A stretch of 19,272 bases of DNA from SZUA-521 sp041738285 (lineage in GTDB: Bacteria; Pseudomonadota; Gammaproteobacteria; Pseudomonadales; Azotimanducaceae): positions 1 to 19,272 of the forward strand of contig JBGSQB010000023.1 of the NCBI GenBank assembly GCA_041738285.1, written 5' to 3'. Below the pieces are notes generated by a model. The model was not told the DNA's origin. It saw nothing but the letters and a program-made list of their open reading frames with translations, and did not search any database. Of the stretch, positions 1 to 8,600 are shown in pieces; within the stretch, counting starts at the first letter, position 1, and each line of letters starts with the position of its first letter. A program made the position numbers and the translations under genes.

Positions 1-831
1 GCGCTCGGCGTCCCGATCGCTCCGGGCGAGGCGGTGCAGCGGTCTGAGGCACCAAGTGCGGCTGCGTTCACCGATGCGGTGATAGCTGCGGCAGCCCGAC
101 AGGTGCGCGGGGCCGGGGCCCTGATTCGCGGCTGCTGGGCACTCGCCGGTTCAGACACGTACGTCGCCACGGCGCCGCTCGATCAACCCACATTGAGGCG
201 TTGGCTCGAGGCACGGCCACATCAGGATGCCTACCTCGTCGAGCAATTGCTGCCGGTGGTGGCGTCACCGAACGTACAGTTGTGGGTGGAGCGCGATGCC
301 ACGGTGCACATCAATCTGACCAGCAATCAGCGTCTGACGCCGGGCCTTGCCCATGTTGGCAATTGCTATCCACACCAGACACGCTTTGCGGCAGAACTGC
401 GATCTGCGGCCACGGCGATGGGGCGGTGGCTGGCCGATCGTGGCTTTCGGGGGCCCTTGGGCATGGACTTTCTCGAGACGATCGATCCCATCACCGCGCG
501 ACCCGCGCTCCTGCTGGCCGAAGTCAATGCCCGCTTCAACGCTGCAAGCTACGCGGCCGGCGCCTGGGAAGCTGTGAATCGGCGGCGCCAGCGCGCCGGT
601 CAGCCGGTACTCCCGGTATGGATCTCGAACAAGCGACTGCCGACTCGCCACCGCTCGTTTCAGGCATTGGCACGCGCACTCGGCGACTTGCTGTACGCCG
701 ACGGCAGCAGCGGTGGCGCCATTCCGTATCACACGGCGATGCTGCTGCACGGCAACGTCACCATCGTCATCCTTGGCCAGAACTCGGCGCACGCTGCCGC
801 GATCGAAGCGGCGATCATGGGACGGCTGTGA
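1..831 (+). CDS. ATP-grasp ligase, PGM1-like (5' end outside window)
   Basis: The reading frame is open from base 1, so the N-terminus lies outside the window; about 276 C-terminal residues are present. The visible part has features of the ATP-grasp fold: a segment DAYLVEQLLPVVASPNVQLW, then RGPLGMDFLE, then LLAEVNARFNAASY, in which E and N of EVNAR would be the metal-binding residues. The last 50 residues (GGAIPYHTAMLLHGNVTIVI) resemble the C-terminal extension of peptide ligases related to PGM1 of pheganomycin biosynthesis. ATP-grasp enzymes join a carboxylate to an amine through an acyl-phosphate. The stop is 46 bp before an AsnB-type amidotransferase on the same strand, so the two probably belong to one operon making an amide or peptide metabolite. 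The ATP-grasp call is fairly firm; the PGM1 relation is a family-level impression; the substrate is unknown. Confidence 0.6.
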   Translation, partial: ALGVPIAPGEAVQRSEAPSAAAFTDAVIAAAARQVRGAGALIRGCWALAGSDTYVATAPLDQPTLRRWLEARPHQDAYLVEQLLPVVASPNVQLWVERDATVHINLTSNQRLTPGLAHVGNCYPHQTRFAAELRSAATAMGRWLADRGFRGPLGMDFLETIDPITARPALLLAEVNARFNAASYAAGAWEAVNRRRQRAGQPVLPVWISNKRLPTRHRSFQALARALGDLLYADGSSGGAIPYHTAMLLHGNVTIVILGQNSAHAAAIEAAIMGRL

Positions 832-877
832 TCGTGACCGTGCCCAAAGCGCCGCAATTGGCAGTGGCTCTTCCATC

Positions 878-2725
878 ATGTGCGGCATAGTCGGCGAGCT
901 GCATCTGGCGCACCCGATGCCCATCGACGGCGGGCGGTTGTGCGCTGCCAACGACCTGCTGCGGCATCGTGGGCCCGACGACTCGGGCTTTTACGCAGGA
1001 GTTGGCATTGGGTTGGCGATGCGCAGGCTGAGCATCATCGATGTCGATCACGGTCAGCAACCCATGAGCAACGAACGCGGCACGCTGCACGCGGTCTGCA
1101 ACGGTGAGATCTACAACCACGTAGCGCTGCGCCAAGCGCTGCAAGCCATGGGCAAGCGATTTCGCACGTCTGCCGACACCGAGGTACTCGTGCACGGCTA
1201 TGAGGCGTGGGGGCGAGACGGTCTGCTCAAGAAGCTGCGTGGCATGTTCGCTTTCGCCATCTGGGACGACGAGGCACGCACGCTCTTGCTCGCGCGCGAT
1301 CGCATGGGCATCAAGCCGATGTACTTCACCAGCTATCGCGACCGTCTCTGTTTTGCATCTGAGATCCGCAGCGTGCTCGCGCTGTCGGGTCTGCCGCGTC
1401 GCACCGACCGGGCGGCGCTCGCGCTGTACATGCGCATCGGCTTCGTCACGTCTCCTCACACGATGCTTCAGGACATCCGCAAACTCCCACCTGCGCACTA
1501 CCTGTGGGTTGAGCATGGAAAGTTGTCGGTGCGCGAGTACTGGCGCCTCTCCTACGAGCCCACCAACCACAACTCACCCGCGGCCATCATCGACGAATTT
1601 CGCGCGCGCTTTCAGAATACGGTCGACGCACATCTCATGAGCGAAGTTCCGCTCGGGGCCTTGCTGTCCGGCGGCATCGATTCCAGTGCAACTACGGCGT
1701 TCATGGGCCGCAGCCTTCAGGACCCCGTGCGAACCATCACAGTTGCGTTTCCGGGATCGGGACTCGATGAAGCTGCATCCGCGCAGGCGACGGCCCAAGC
1801 GCTCGGGACGAGACATCGCACGATCGAATTCACCGGCGACACCATGGCCGATTATCCCGCGGTGATCCGTGCTCAGGAGGAGCCTTTTGCGCGGCCGACC
1901 CACGCCGCGCTTCATCACCTCTTTCGTGCCTGTCGGGCGGAGGGGCTCAAGGTGGTGATCACGGGTGAAGGTGCCGATGAGCTGCTCGGTGGATATGCAT
2001 GGCACGCAGGCAGCACCATCGACCGGCTGTTGTCGGCCGTACACAACCGCGCGCTGAGTCGTGCGGGCGGAGTCGCGCGCAATGCGCTGCGCAGGCTGCG
2101 CGGCGTACCGGTGTCCGCGCATTTGCGCTTCGAGCGAGACATCCGCATTGGTGACCGTGAATTCGGCGAGCGTCTGCTTGCAGGTGACGCGCGGGATGTT
2201 CAGGGCGGCCAGGCGATCGTCGACGGTTGGAGTGCGTGGCTGACGGGCAACGCGGGTGAGCCGGAGTTCGGTCAACGTCTATGGCTGCAGTCACGCACAC
2301 GAATGACGGACTACATCAACCACGGACTCGATCGGCAGAGCATGGCGCACTCGGTCGAGGCGCGGCCGCCCTTCTTGGATCACGAGTTGTGGGAGTTCTG
2401 CGCCGCGTTGCCGAACGACCTGAAGATGCGCGATGGCGTCGCCAAGTACCTGCTGCGTGAAGCGAGCCGGGGCATTGTGCCTGAGCCGGCGCGGGTGCGA
2501 CCCAAGCTGCCGCTGAGAGTACCGTTCGAGCCGTGGCTTGCGCGCGATCGCTTGCCGGAATGGGCGGAATGCGCATTGACGGAGAGACGACTGAAGGATG
2601 TCGGGTTGTTCGATCCGGCGACGGTGTTGGCCTTGCGGCGCGGCGTTCAGTCGGGTGACCGTCGCCATGAGACGTTGCTGTCCGCGGTGCTCAACGTGCA
2701 GGCATGGGCCGAACTCGTTCTGTAG
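878..2725 (+). CDS. asnB: Asparagine synthase (glutamine-hydrolysing) family amidotransferase
   Basis: A 615-residue protein of the class II glutamine amidotransferase/asparagine synthetase family, close to the usual length of Bacillus-type AsnB proteins. The start at 878 is fixed by the sequence MCGIVGEL: Cys2 must become N-terminal to act as the glutaminase nucleophile. The amidotransferase half shows RHRGPDDSG, RLSIID and NGEIYNH. The synthetase half has the PP-loop SGGIDSS at residues 264-270, then ITGEGADELLGGY, HSVEARPPFLDH and RPKLPLRVPF. It would use ATP to adenylate a carboxylate and ammonia from glutamine to make an amide. No convincing Shine-Dalgarno precedes the ATG, so translation may depend on the ligase gene 46 bp upstream. 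Housekeeping asparagine synthesis is possible, but the ATP-grasp neighbour makes a secondary-metabolite amidotransferase equally plausible. The gene symbol reflects the family only. Confidence 0.88.
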   Translation: MCGIVGELHLAHPMPIDGGRLCAANDLLRHRGPDDSGFYAGVGIGLAMRRLSIIDVDHGQQPMSNERGTLHAVCNGEIYNHVALRQALQAMGKRFRTSADTEVLVHGYEAWGRDGLLKKLRGMFAFAIWDDEARTLLLARDRMGIKPMYFTSYRDRLCFASEIRSVLALSGLPRRTDRAALALYMRIGFVTSPHTMLQDIRKLPPAHYLWVEHGKLSVREYWRLSYEPTNHNSPAAIIDEFRARFQNTVDAHLMSEVPLGALLSGGIDSSATTAFMGRSLQDPVRTITVAFPGSGLDEAASAQATAQALGTRHRTIEFTGDTMADYPAVIRAQEEPFARPTHAALHHLFRACRAEGLKVVITGEGADELLGGYAWHAGSTIDRLLSAVHNRALSRAGGVARNALRRLRGVPVSAHLRFERDIRIGDREFGERLLAGDARDVQGGQAIVDGWSAWLTGNAGEPEFGQRLWLQSRTRMTDYINHGLDRQSMAHSVEARPPFLDHELWEFCAALPNDLKMRDGVAKYLLREASRGIVPEPARVRPKLPLRVPFEPWLARDRLPEWAECALTERRLKDVGLFDPATVLALRRGVQSGDRRHETLLSAVLNVQAWAELVL

Positions 2726-2806
2726 CAGAACCGCCCGCACCAGTGCGAGCCGCGTCGACCGTGCTCGGCGCTCACAGTCATCGGACCCACCGGCAGGCGA
2801 TACGCC

Positions 2807-4417
2807 TCAACCGCTGCCCTTCGGAGGCGGGCGACCCTGTGGCCCGATGCGTTGCGGCGCGCCGTCCGCACCCACCGGTAGTGTGGTCTGACGTCCGAAC
2901 CCGCCGTTACCAATGGGTACCCAGCCATCCGTGCCGGTCTGCGCGGAAGTCGTGTTGGGTGTTGCGCCGCTGCGGCGCCCGGATACCTGGGCGCCAGTCG
3001 AACTGGACCCGCTGACCAGATTGCCGTCCGCGCTGACGCGCAGCGTGTCGACGAATCCGTTCTGCCAGATTACGGTGTAGGTTGCAGTGTCCGGCGCGCA
3101 CGTCCAGCTGCCGCTGGCCGGCGGAATTGCGTTGCTGCCGGGCGACCAACTGACGCGACCGCCATTCGCGAAGCCGACTTGGCCACCGATCGACCAGGCC
3201 CAGTCACCGAGGATTCGCTCACAGCCACCGCTACCCAATCCGCCGGTGAAGCGGCGTGTTGTGTCATCGACCTTGCCCATTGCATCCGCGCTGGCCTGAG
3301 CCACCGCCCCCGTCATGGCCTGTTGGGAACCATCGATTGTCGCCATCATCGCGGCTTCGCTATTCGCCGCGGATTGCTCGACGGTCGCAGCTGTCTGGTC
3401 GGCGGTGGATTTTCCGATGTTTTTCACGCCCTGAACGAGTCCTTTACCTGCGTTCTTGATGCCAGTGCCAATGCGCGAGAAGAACCCCTTCTTCTTCTCC
3501 GGTGGCGCTGATGGGGCAGCTGCCACCGTGGGCGCGCCGGCAGAGGGCGTCGATACCGGCGCGGCCGGGTGCAGGTCGGGCGCGGGCGTGTCCTGAGGGG
3601 AAACCGCGAAGAAACCTGGTGCGCTGGCCTCAGGCGCGCCGACGCGTGACCAGTGCACTTCACCGGACTGCGCGCTGGCAAAAAGCAATTCATCGCCATT
3701 CAGGGCGACGGTGCCATCCTCGCGACCGCCGCTGGTGTCGTTCAGCGTAATGCGATCCCCCGCGAGGGAATAAGCCCCTTCGCGCACCGGCGCGCCGGCG
3801 CGCGCGATGACGAACGCCTGGTCGGTGAACGTAAGCTCGAATTCCGTGTGCGGTCCGAGACCACGCCACCGTCCGATCGGATTGACGTTGATTCCCCCGC
3901 CTGACACAGCCCAATCAACCGCGCCGTCGATGATGGGGTCGGTCACAGTGGTGAGACTGGCGTCGACCACGACGAAGCGTCCGAAACGGTCGAGCGTGCC
4001 ATGTACTTCGCTGGTGCCCGCATCGATACCGGAACCGGCCAGACGTTCATAGCCGTGCTCGGTAACGCGCGCGATCACGAGATTTGGCGTGGCCTGCTCG
4101 ACGGCGATGGCAAGCGAACCCGGAAACGTGAGGGTGGTCGATTCCGGTGCGACGATGATGACGGGCGAGCGTGCCTCCGGAACGGTCTTACCCACACCGA
4201 TCGTGACTGCAGTGTCCGTGTCGACCGCCGATGGAGGAATTGAAAGCACCAGACTCGGTGCACCATCGTGAAAGATGATGGCGCCGCTATTGGGTGAGAC
4301 TTCGCCGCTGACCAATGTGTCGATCATGTCGTGTTCGGCATCGGTCCCGGATCCAGAATCCTGCTGCGAGCAGGCGTAAAGCAGAATCACCGCGAAGGTT
4401 GCGATTGTCTTCTTCAT
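2807..4417 (-). CDS. Multidomain lipoprotein with ZU5-like domain
   Basis: A 536-residue predicted lipoprotein. The start at 4417 gives a short lipoprotein signal, MKKTIATFAVILLYAC, with Cys16 as the lipidated residue, and has a GGAG ribosome site just upstream. Domains as seen: residues about 38-150 resemble a bacterial ZU5-like beta domain (LVLSIPPSAVDTDTAVTIGV followed by TLTFPGSLAIAV); about 165-260 is a GRWRG... beta-rich, lipocalin-like segment; about 265-305 is a Pro/Ala-rich linker; about 307-390 starts with KKKGFFSRIG and is a Gly/Lys then Ala/Gln-rich helical stretch; about 397-482 is a second GDWAW...SGSWTC beta domain; the tail is Pro/Gly-rich. The ATG overlaps the stop of the upstream lipoprotein gene by four bases (ATGA), so the two are translationally coupled. 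It probably sits on the outer membrane facing the periplasm or the surface. No function can be assigned. Confidence 0.75.
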   Translation of the reverse strand: MKKTIATFAVILLYACSQQDSGSGTDAEHDMIDTLVSGEVSPNSGAIIFHDGAPSLVLSIPPSAVDTDTAVTIGVGKTVPEARSPVIIVAPESTTLTFPGSLAIAVEQATPNLVIARVTEHGYERLAGSGIDAGTSEVHGTLDRFGRFVVVDASLTTVTDPIIDGAVDWAVSGGGINVNPIGRWRGLGPHTEFELTFTDQAFVIARAGAPVREGAYSLAGDRITLNDTSGGREDGTVALNGDELLFASAQSGEVHWSRVGAPEASAPGFFAVSPQDTPAPDLHPAAPVSTPSAGAPTVAAAPSAPPEKKKGFFSRIGTGIKNAGKGLVQGVKNIGKSTADQTAATVEQSAANSEAAMMATIDGSQQAMTGAVAQASADAMGKVDDTTRRFTGGLGSGGCERILGDWAWSIGGQVGFANGGRVSWSPGSNAIPPASGSWTCAPDTATYTVIWQNGFVDTLRVSADGNLVSGSSSTGAQVSGRRSGATPNTTSAQTGTDGWVPIGNGGFGRQTTLPVGADGAPQRIGPQGRPPPKGSG

Positions 4418-6417
4418 GGTTGTCGTCTCCAGGTGAGATTCCCACGGAACCCGCTCCAATCCGGCGTTTCGAACCGGTCATTTGCTGCTAACTGCTCGAT
4501 GATGAGGTCGTTGTCGATACGCGAACCGATGCTGCGTGAATCGCTCACCAACTGATCCGCGAGGTGGATGATGACGCGGTCGTAAGTGGCGCGCGGCGTC
4601 TCGAGATAGCCGTTCCCGGACAACGCCCAGATGAGCTGACTTGGACCACCATTGCGAATGCGCCAGAGCATGCGTGCATCGCGACCTTCGTAGCTGCCGA
4701 TGGTTTCCCACAGACCCACGAGCCGCGGATCGATCGGTACCTGAGGCCACGGACCGGCATCGGTTGCGCGATCAGCGAGCGCTCCGGGCGTGATCAGCGA
4801 CGGGTGAATCTGCACCGGCGCACGGGTGGAACGCCACTGCGCGGTGAGCACGCCGGAGGTGACGAGGCGTCCGCTACGGGGCACGTCGAAGCCACCTTCG
4901 AACAATGGTCGACGCGCGCGCGTCATGTAGTCGAAGCGGGATCCTTCGGTGCTCAGTACGCCGACGATCTCTCCCGCCATCTGCAGGTTGACGGAATGAT
5001 CCGCTCGCACGGTCAACATCAACGCACGGTCATACAGCTGCGTGTTCCAGCTGCCGACCAGTTGATCGGCCAGGCTTGCGCGCGACACGACACCTTGCCC
5101 TTCGACCACTCGAGTGACTGCCAGGCGTCCCAGACTCTGAATTGCCTTTGCCGGGTCGCGGCCACCCCACAGACCGAGTTCGATCAGGGTGTCGCCCAGC
5201 AGGATCGTGAGCGAGGCCACGCCGGAACCGGGCAGTTGGAAGTAGGCCTCATCACCCAAGCCGGCGATCGGTGTCTGCTGATTGCGCGCCGCCATGGCCA
5301 TGACGCCACGCTTGTCCCGAAACGGACTTTCGTCGATCTGAATGCGCATGCCGGCGGCATTGCTGCCTGGGGATTGATAGGCGCATGCCCAGGTGCGGTT
5401 GCCACTCGTCGCAGGTGGTGGTCCGGGCGCGAGCGACACGGCCATCGCCTGTTCGGCGTCGCGTTGGGCAATGACGGCACACGCATCCACCGCACGCACG
5501 GTCTCGACGCTCGGATTCAGCGCGAACACCTGTACCTGATCCCGCGCGTGCAACGGAGGCACGATGCGCCACGCCCAGTCGGTGAGGTCTTCGCCGGGTA
5601 CGCCGCGGTGCTTATAGTCCTCGATCGCGATCGATTGCGGTTGAGTTGATGTCATGCCCCTTGCCTGCGCCAATGCCACCGCCGCGGGGAAGTCCGGAAA
5701 ATCGGGCAGCGGCCGCGTCGCATCACAGTCATCCGTGGGCTGCTCCGGAAAGTCGTGACCACCCGGGGCGATGACTTTTGCGCGCTGCACGGAAGGGGAA
5801 CACGCCATGATGTGCAGTTGCACCTGACCCGCTGGAGTCGTGATATTGCCCAGCACGCCCGCATGAGATGCGACCAACTCCGCGCTCACGCCCCGCAGAA
5901 TGGCATCGCTGTGCCAGGCTCGCGCCGTCGCGAGCGCTGCCTTGGCCATGTCGGGCACGCCCTCCAGTGGCCACGTGTTTTCGGTCAGCGCTGGCGCGGT
6001 GGGCGTGGCAACGCCGGGCATACTGGGCAGAACGGGTGGGGCGCCATCGAAGGTCGGTAAGGTGCCTGCACGCTGCCAGATGATCGTGCCGGCCGCGCCG
6101 GTGGTGACCCACGTGTTCGGCGTCGACAGTACATAGGTGCCGGAATCGACGGTGCCCGTGTCGGTCTCCCGCCGAAACTCGCCGTCACGTGCTTCGAGTT
6201 CCCCGCGTTCAGGGGCCAACGGCGGGAAGCCTACAAATGTGGTGATGTAGCCACCATCTTCGTCGATGACGATGGTGGCGGTGAGCATGCCGCCCGGCGT
6301 GGGGATGAGTGCGGTCCAGGCGCCGACCACTGTCGAGTCGACCGTGGAGCCGCATGACGCCAGCGCCACCAAACCGAGCGTGATCAAGACTCGCAGTGCC
6401 GCGCGTCGAATCCGCAC
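4414..6417 (-). CDS. Large lipoprotein with repeated VGxW domains
   Basis: A 667-residue predicted lipoprotein starting with GTG at 6417. The signal MRIRRAALRVLITLGLVALASC carries a good lipobox (LASC, Cys22). Three similar beta-rich segments begin with V-G-x-W: VVGAWTAL at about residues 30-120, LVGSWNTQ at about 445-530 and LVGLWETI at about 560-655, which resemble lipocalin-like repeats. Between them, at about 315-435, lies a DUF3558-like stretch with DACAVI, WACAYQSP and IAGLGDEAYF. A GGGAGG motif lies 12 bases before the start and a closer GGAAG also could serve. A candidate promoter is at 6447-6474. The gene is first in a two-gene lipoprotein operon and diverges from the papain-fold protein gene. 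A ligand-binding or envelope-sensing role is possible, but function is unknown. Confidence 0.72.
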   Translation of the reverse strand: MRIRRAALRVLITLGLVALASCGSTVDSTVVGAWTALIPTPGGMLTATIVIDEDGGYITTFVGFPPLAPERGELEARDGEFRRETDTGTVDSGTYVLSTPNTWVTTGAAGTIIWQRAGTLPTFDGAPPVLPSMPGVATPTAPALTENTWPLEGVPDMAKAALATARAWHSDAILRGVSAELVASHAGVLGNITTPAGQVQLHIMACSPSVQRAKVIAPGGHDFPEQPTDDCDATRPLPDFPDFPAAVALAQARGMTSTQPQSIAIEDYKHRGVPGEDLTDWAWRIVPPLHARDQVQVFALNPSVETVRAVDACAVIAQRDAEQAMAVSLAPGPPPATSGNRTWACAYQSPGSNAAGMRIQIDESPFRDKRGVMAMAARNQQTPIAGLGDEAYFQLPGSGVASLTILLGDTLIELGLWGGRDPAKAIQSLGRLAVTRVVEGQGVVSRASLADQLVGSWNTQLYDRALMLTVRADHSVNLQMAGEIVGVLSTEGSRFDYMTRARRPLFEGGFDVPRSGRLVTSGVLTAQWRSTRAPVQIHPSLITPGALADRATDAGPWPQVPIDPRLVGLWETIGSYEGRDARMLWRIRNGGPSQLIWALSGNGYLETPRATYDRVIIHLADQLVSDSRSIGSRIDNDLIIEQLAANDRFETPDWSGFRGNLTWRRQP

Positions 6418-6446
6418 GGTGGTCTTCCGCCTCCCGAGGGATAGCT

Positions 6447-6474
6447 ACTCTAGCGCGTCCATGGCCGTTGGCAA
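6447..6474 (-). promoter_or_regulatory. Candidate sigma70-type promoter for the lipoprotein operon
   Basis: On the minus strand TTGCCA (6474-6469) matches the -35 consensus in five of six bases and TAGAGT (6452-6447) matches the -10 consensus in four of six, with a 16-base spacer. Transcription would start near 6440, about 22 bases before the GTG of the lipoprotein gene. The divergent gene at 6566 must have its promoter in the same 148-bp region, but I see no clear match for it. Confidence 0.35.
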
Positions 6475-6565
6475 TCCGGCGCATCCGAAAACCCCGGCCG
6501 ACCGATGAAATCTGCTTCGACTTGGCGTTAGCATTGATCACGCGCTGTGTGGGGAGGATGGGCAC

Positions 6566-8140
6566 ATGGCATTTCGGCGACACCTGTTCGCATGCGCAGC
6601 CCCGGCTCATGTGCTTGCTTCATCCGCAGCGCCCGCGATGGAAGACACCTTCGCTTCGAGCGGCACGCGCGATTGCGGATCGGCCTATATGGCCTGTACC
6701 GCTGCGAATCATCTCGCCGAGACCACGAACGCCCGGTACCGCGCCGCGGGTGAAAGGTGCGCGGGCCAACTCGATGCAGCGCTCGCCTACGAAGACCAAC
6801 TCAACGCAGCGTTGCCGGCCTTGGCGACGAAGACGGGTGAAGCCCGCGACGCCTACTACGACGGTACCGTCAACCCGCTGATCCATCAGCGCGGCGATGC
6901 CATGGACGGCTACCGTGCATGCACCAAGGAAGCGATGAGCGATCCGCGGCCCGCCGACTACCCGAAGTCCGACGTTCTGCTGAGCACCGGTATCAGCAAC
7001 GATGTCGGCACCGCGGATCGCATGGCGGCCGACCTGCAGGAGATGGTTGCTGACGCCGCCGACAACGTACTGTACAGCGGCGACCGTTTCATGATCGGGG
7101 TACTCGATTGGGCGTCCGAGACGGCCACGTTTCTCGCTCAGGAACCCGGCAAGCCCATGGAGCAGATCGTGCAGGGAACGGGCACGCTGCTGATGGACAC
7201 GATCCCCGCCTATCTCGCCAACAACAATGCCGACAATCACCAACAGCTCTACGAAGCGGCGGCCAAGTCAGTGGGGGACTTTCAGCGTGATCCTGCCTAT
7301 CACATCGGACATGCGGCGCCGAACATGATTCCGGTCGGCGCTGTCACCCGCGCCAAGGCGCTGGCAAGCATTCAGAAGGCGAGCAGCACCTTGAAGCGCC
7401 TGGGCCGACGCAAATCGCTGCCGGGTGGTCTCGAACCCGAAGTGCGCAATCAGATCGCGAAGCGGCCGTCAGCCACGCGCAACCCGCCCCGTGGTGGTGA
7501 CTATGGTGCCGGCCCGCCGCCCGGCACGGATGGCTATCCATTGGATCGTCCGCCGGCTTCGAGTGCCCCATCGACAACGGCCGCGCCATCGTCAAGGCCG
7601 TCGGGTCCGGACATGAGCGATGTGCCACCACCACCCTCGTCGTTGATGGACAGCATTCCGGCGAATCCGTATCCCGGTTGTCCGAACTGCTTCTACGCCC
7701 AAGTCGTCAACGATCTGCGCGAGTACTACAAGCAACCTTTCAGCGCGCCCGCGACCAACGCCGGTAGCGTATCGAATCAGTGGGCGATGCTGCGCGAAGT
7801 GTATGGCCGCGGCGATGCCAAGAATCCGTACCACGGCACCGGCGGCCTGCAACGTCACGCTGCGGGCGTGCCGGTGCGCAGCAGCCAGGGCAGCATCGAG
7901 CGGGCATTGGCAACTGCGGCGGAGCGAGAGCGATTTGTCGACGTCCACGGCAAACCAGTCGCGCCGAACCCAAGGGGTATGGTGATCGTCGAATGGAAGG
8001 ATGGCGGCGCACACGCCTTCGACGCGAAGTGGAACCCGCGCACCGGTCGCGTGGACTTCACCGACCCGGCGGAGTTCGGTGCACCCGCCGGCCCCTACTT
8101 CGCCGATGCATCCACTGTCTGGTTCTATCGCCAGCGCTGA
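6566..8140 (+). CDS. Secreted or surface protein with papain-fold (Tox-PL-like) C-terminal domain
   Basis: A 524-residue protein with a good ribosome site (GGAGG) 8-9 bases before the ATG. The first 24 residues (ending SSAAPA before MEDTF) could be a weak export signal with a poor hydrophobic core. Residues about 30-130 are Cys-containing and helical (AYMACTAANH, RCAGQL, YRACTKE). Residues about 150-300 are helical and contain PNMIPVGAVTRAKALASI. A Pro/Ser-rich linker follows at about 310-365. The C-terminal 155 residues resemble papain-fold toxin domains of the Tox-PL type: GCPNCFYAQ (Cys375), then GMVIVEW, GGAHAFDAKW (His483) and GRVDFTDP (Asp497/Asp500). In that family such residues carry out deamidase or peptidase chemistry on a target protein. 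No immunity gene is obvious; the divergent lipoproteins and the downstream gene are not recognisable immunity proteins. Gene call firm, toxin call tentative. Confidence 0.6.
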   Translation: MAFRRHLFACAAPAHVLASSAAPAMEDTFASSGTRDCGSAYMACTAANHLAETTNARYRAAGERCAGQLDAALAYEDQLNAALPALATKTGEARDAYYDGTVNPLIHQRGDAMDGYRACTKEAMSDPRPADYPKSDVLLSTGISNDVGTADRMAADLQEMVADAADNVLYSGDRFMIGVLDWASETATFLAQEPGKPMEQIVQGTGTLLMDTIPAYLANNNADNHQQLYEAAAKSVGDFQRDPAYHIGHAAPNMIPVGAVTRAKALASIQKASSTLKRLGRRKSLPGGLEPEVRNQIAKRPSATRNPPRGGDYGAGPPPGTDGYPLDRPPASSAPSTTAAPSSRPSGPDMSDVPPPPSSLMDSIPANPYPGCPNCFYAQVVNDLREYYKQPFSAPATNAGSVSNQWAMLREVYGRGDAKNPYHGTGGLQRHAAGVPVRSSQGSIERALATAAERERFVDVHGKPVAPNPRGMVIVEWKDGGAHAFDAKWNPRTGRVDFTDPAEFGAPAGPYFADASTVWFYRQR

Positions 8141-8192
8141 CAGCGCGTTGATACCCGCTGCCCAGGCGATGGAATTCCCACGCTCGGCGGTA

Positions 8193-8600
8193 TCAGCCGC
8201 CCTTGGGCAGCGCCGGCACACCCGCTTCGAGGGCAACCCAGGGTTGCTTGGTGTCGCACCAGGCGTGGAACATCGGCTTGAAGCCCGAGTTGTCGTCGAG
8301 CGTCCCGGTCTTGAGAAACAGGTTATCCGGCTGCGCGGCAATGGCCGAGTAGATCGGGGAACCGCAAGTGCCGCAGAAGTAGCGCTGCACCGTGTTGCCA
8401 CTGGCCGTGTCGCTGTCTTCGAACAGCTTCGGCTTGCCCGCAGTGAACTTGAACTCAGATTTGGGGACTGCAGCGAGCGTAGAGAACGCAGAGCCCGCCT
8501 GGCGCTGGCAGTTCTTGCAGTGGCACACGCCGGTCATCGACGAGGCGTTCTTGAATTCGTACTTGATCTGACCGCAAAGGCATCGTCCAGTGATCGACAT
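8193..8600 (-). CDS. GFA family (CENP-V/GFA domain) zinc protein
   Basis: A 135-residue protein of the glutathione-dependent formaldehyde-activating enzyme family. The start at 8600 is chosen because it gives the family's usual N-terminus (MSITGRCLCGQIKYEF) and has AGGAG seven bases upstream; a longer frame upstream has no family character. All seven expected zinc-site cysteines are present: Cys7 and Cys9, Cys26, Cys28 and Cys31 (CHCKNC), Cys76 and Cys79 (CGTCGSPIYS). The family binds two zinc ions; many members are not shown to act on formaldehyde, so the catalytic role is uncertain. It is a single gene, convergent with the papain-fold gene and divergent from the OmpA-like gene. It has no evident functional link to either. 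Confidence 0.9.
   Translation of the reverse strand: MSITGRCLCGQIKYEFKNASSMTGVCHCKNCQRQAGSAFSTLAAVPKSEFKFTAGKPKLFEDSDTASGNTVQRYFCGTCGSPIYSAIAAQPDNLFLKTGTLDDNSGFKPMFHAWCDTKQPWVALEAGVPALPKGG

Noticed and set aside
4564..5649. 361-codon open frame on the plus strand antisense to the VGxW lipoprotein
   Set aside because: Shadow of a GC-rich gene; the minus-strand frame has a lipobox and repeat domains, whereas this frame has no recognisable features.
6521..6565. Plus-strand promoter for the papain-fold gene
   Set aside because: TAGCAT at 6529 has no acceptable -35 at 16-18 bases upstream, so I could not support a call.
8150..8194. GATACC...GGTATC inverted repeat between convergent genes as a terminator
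   Set aside because: Only six-base arms with a loop of more than 30 bases and no T-run.
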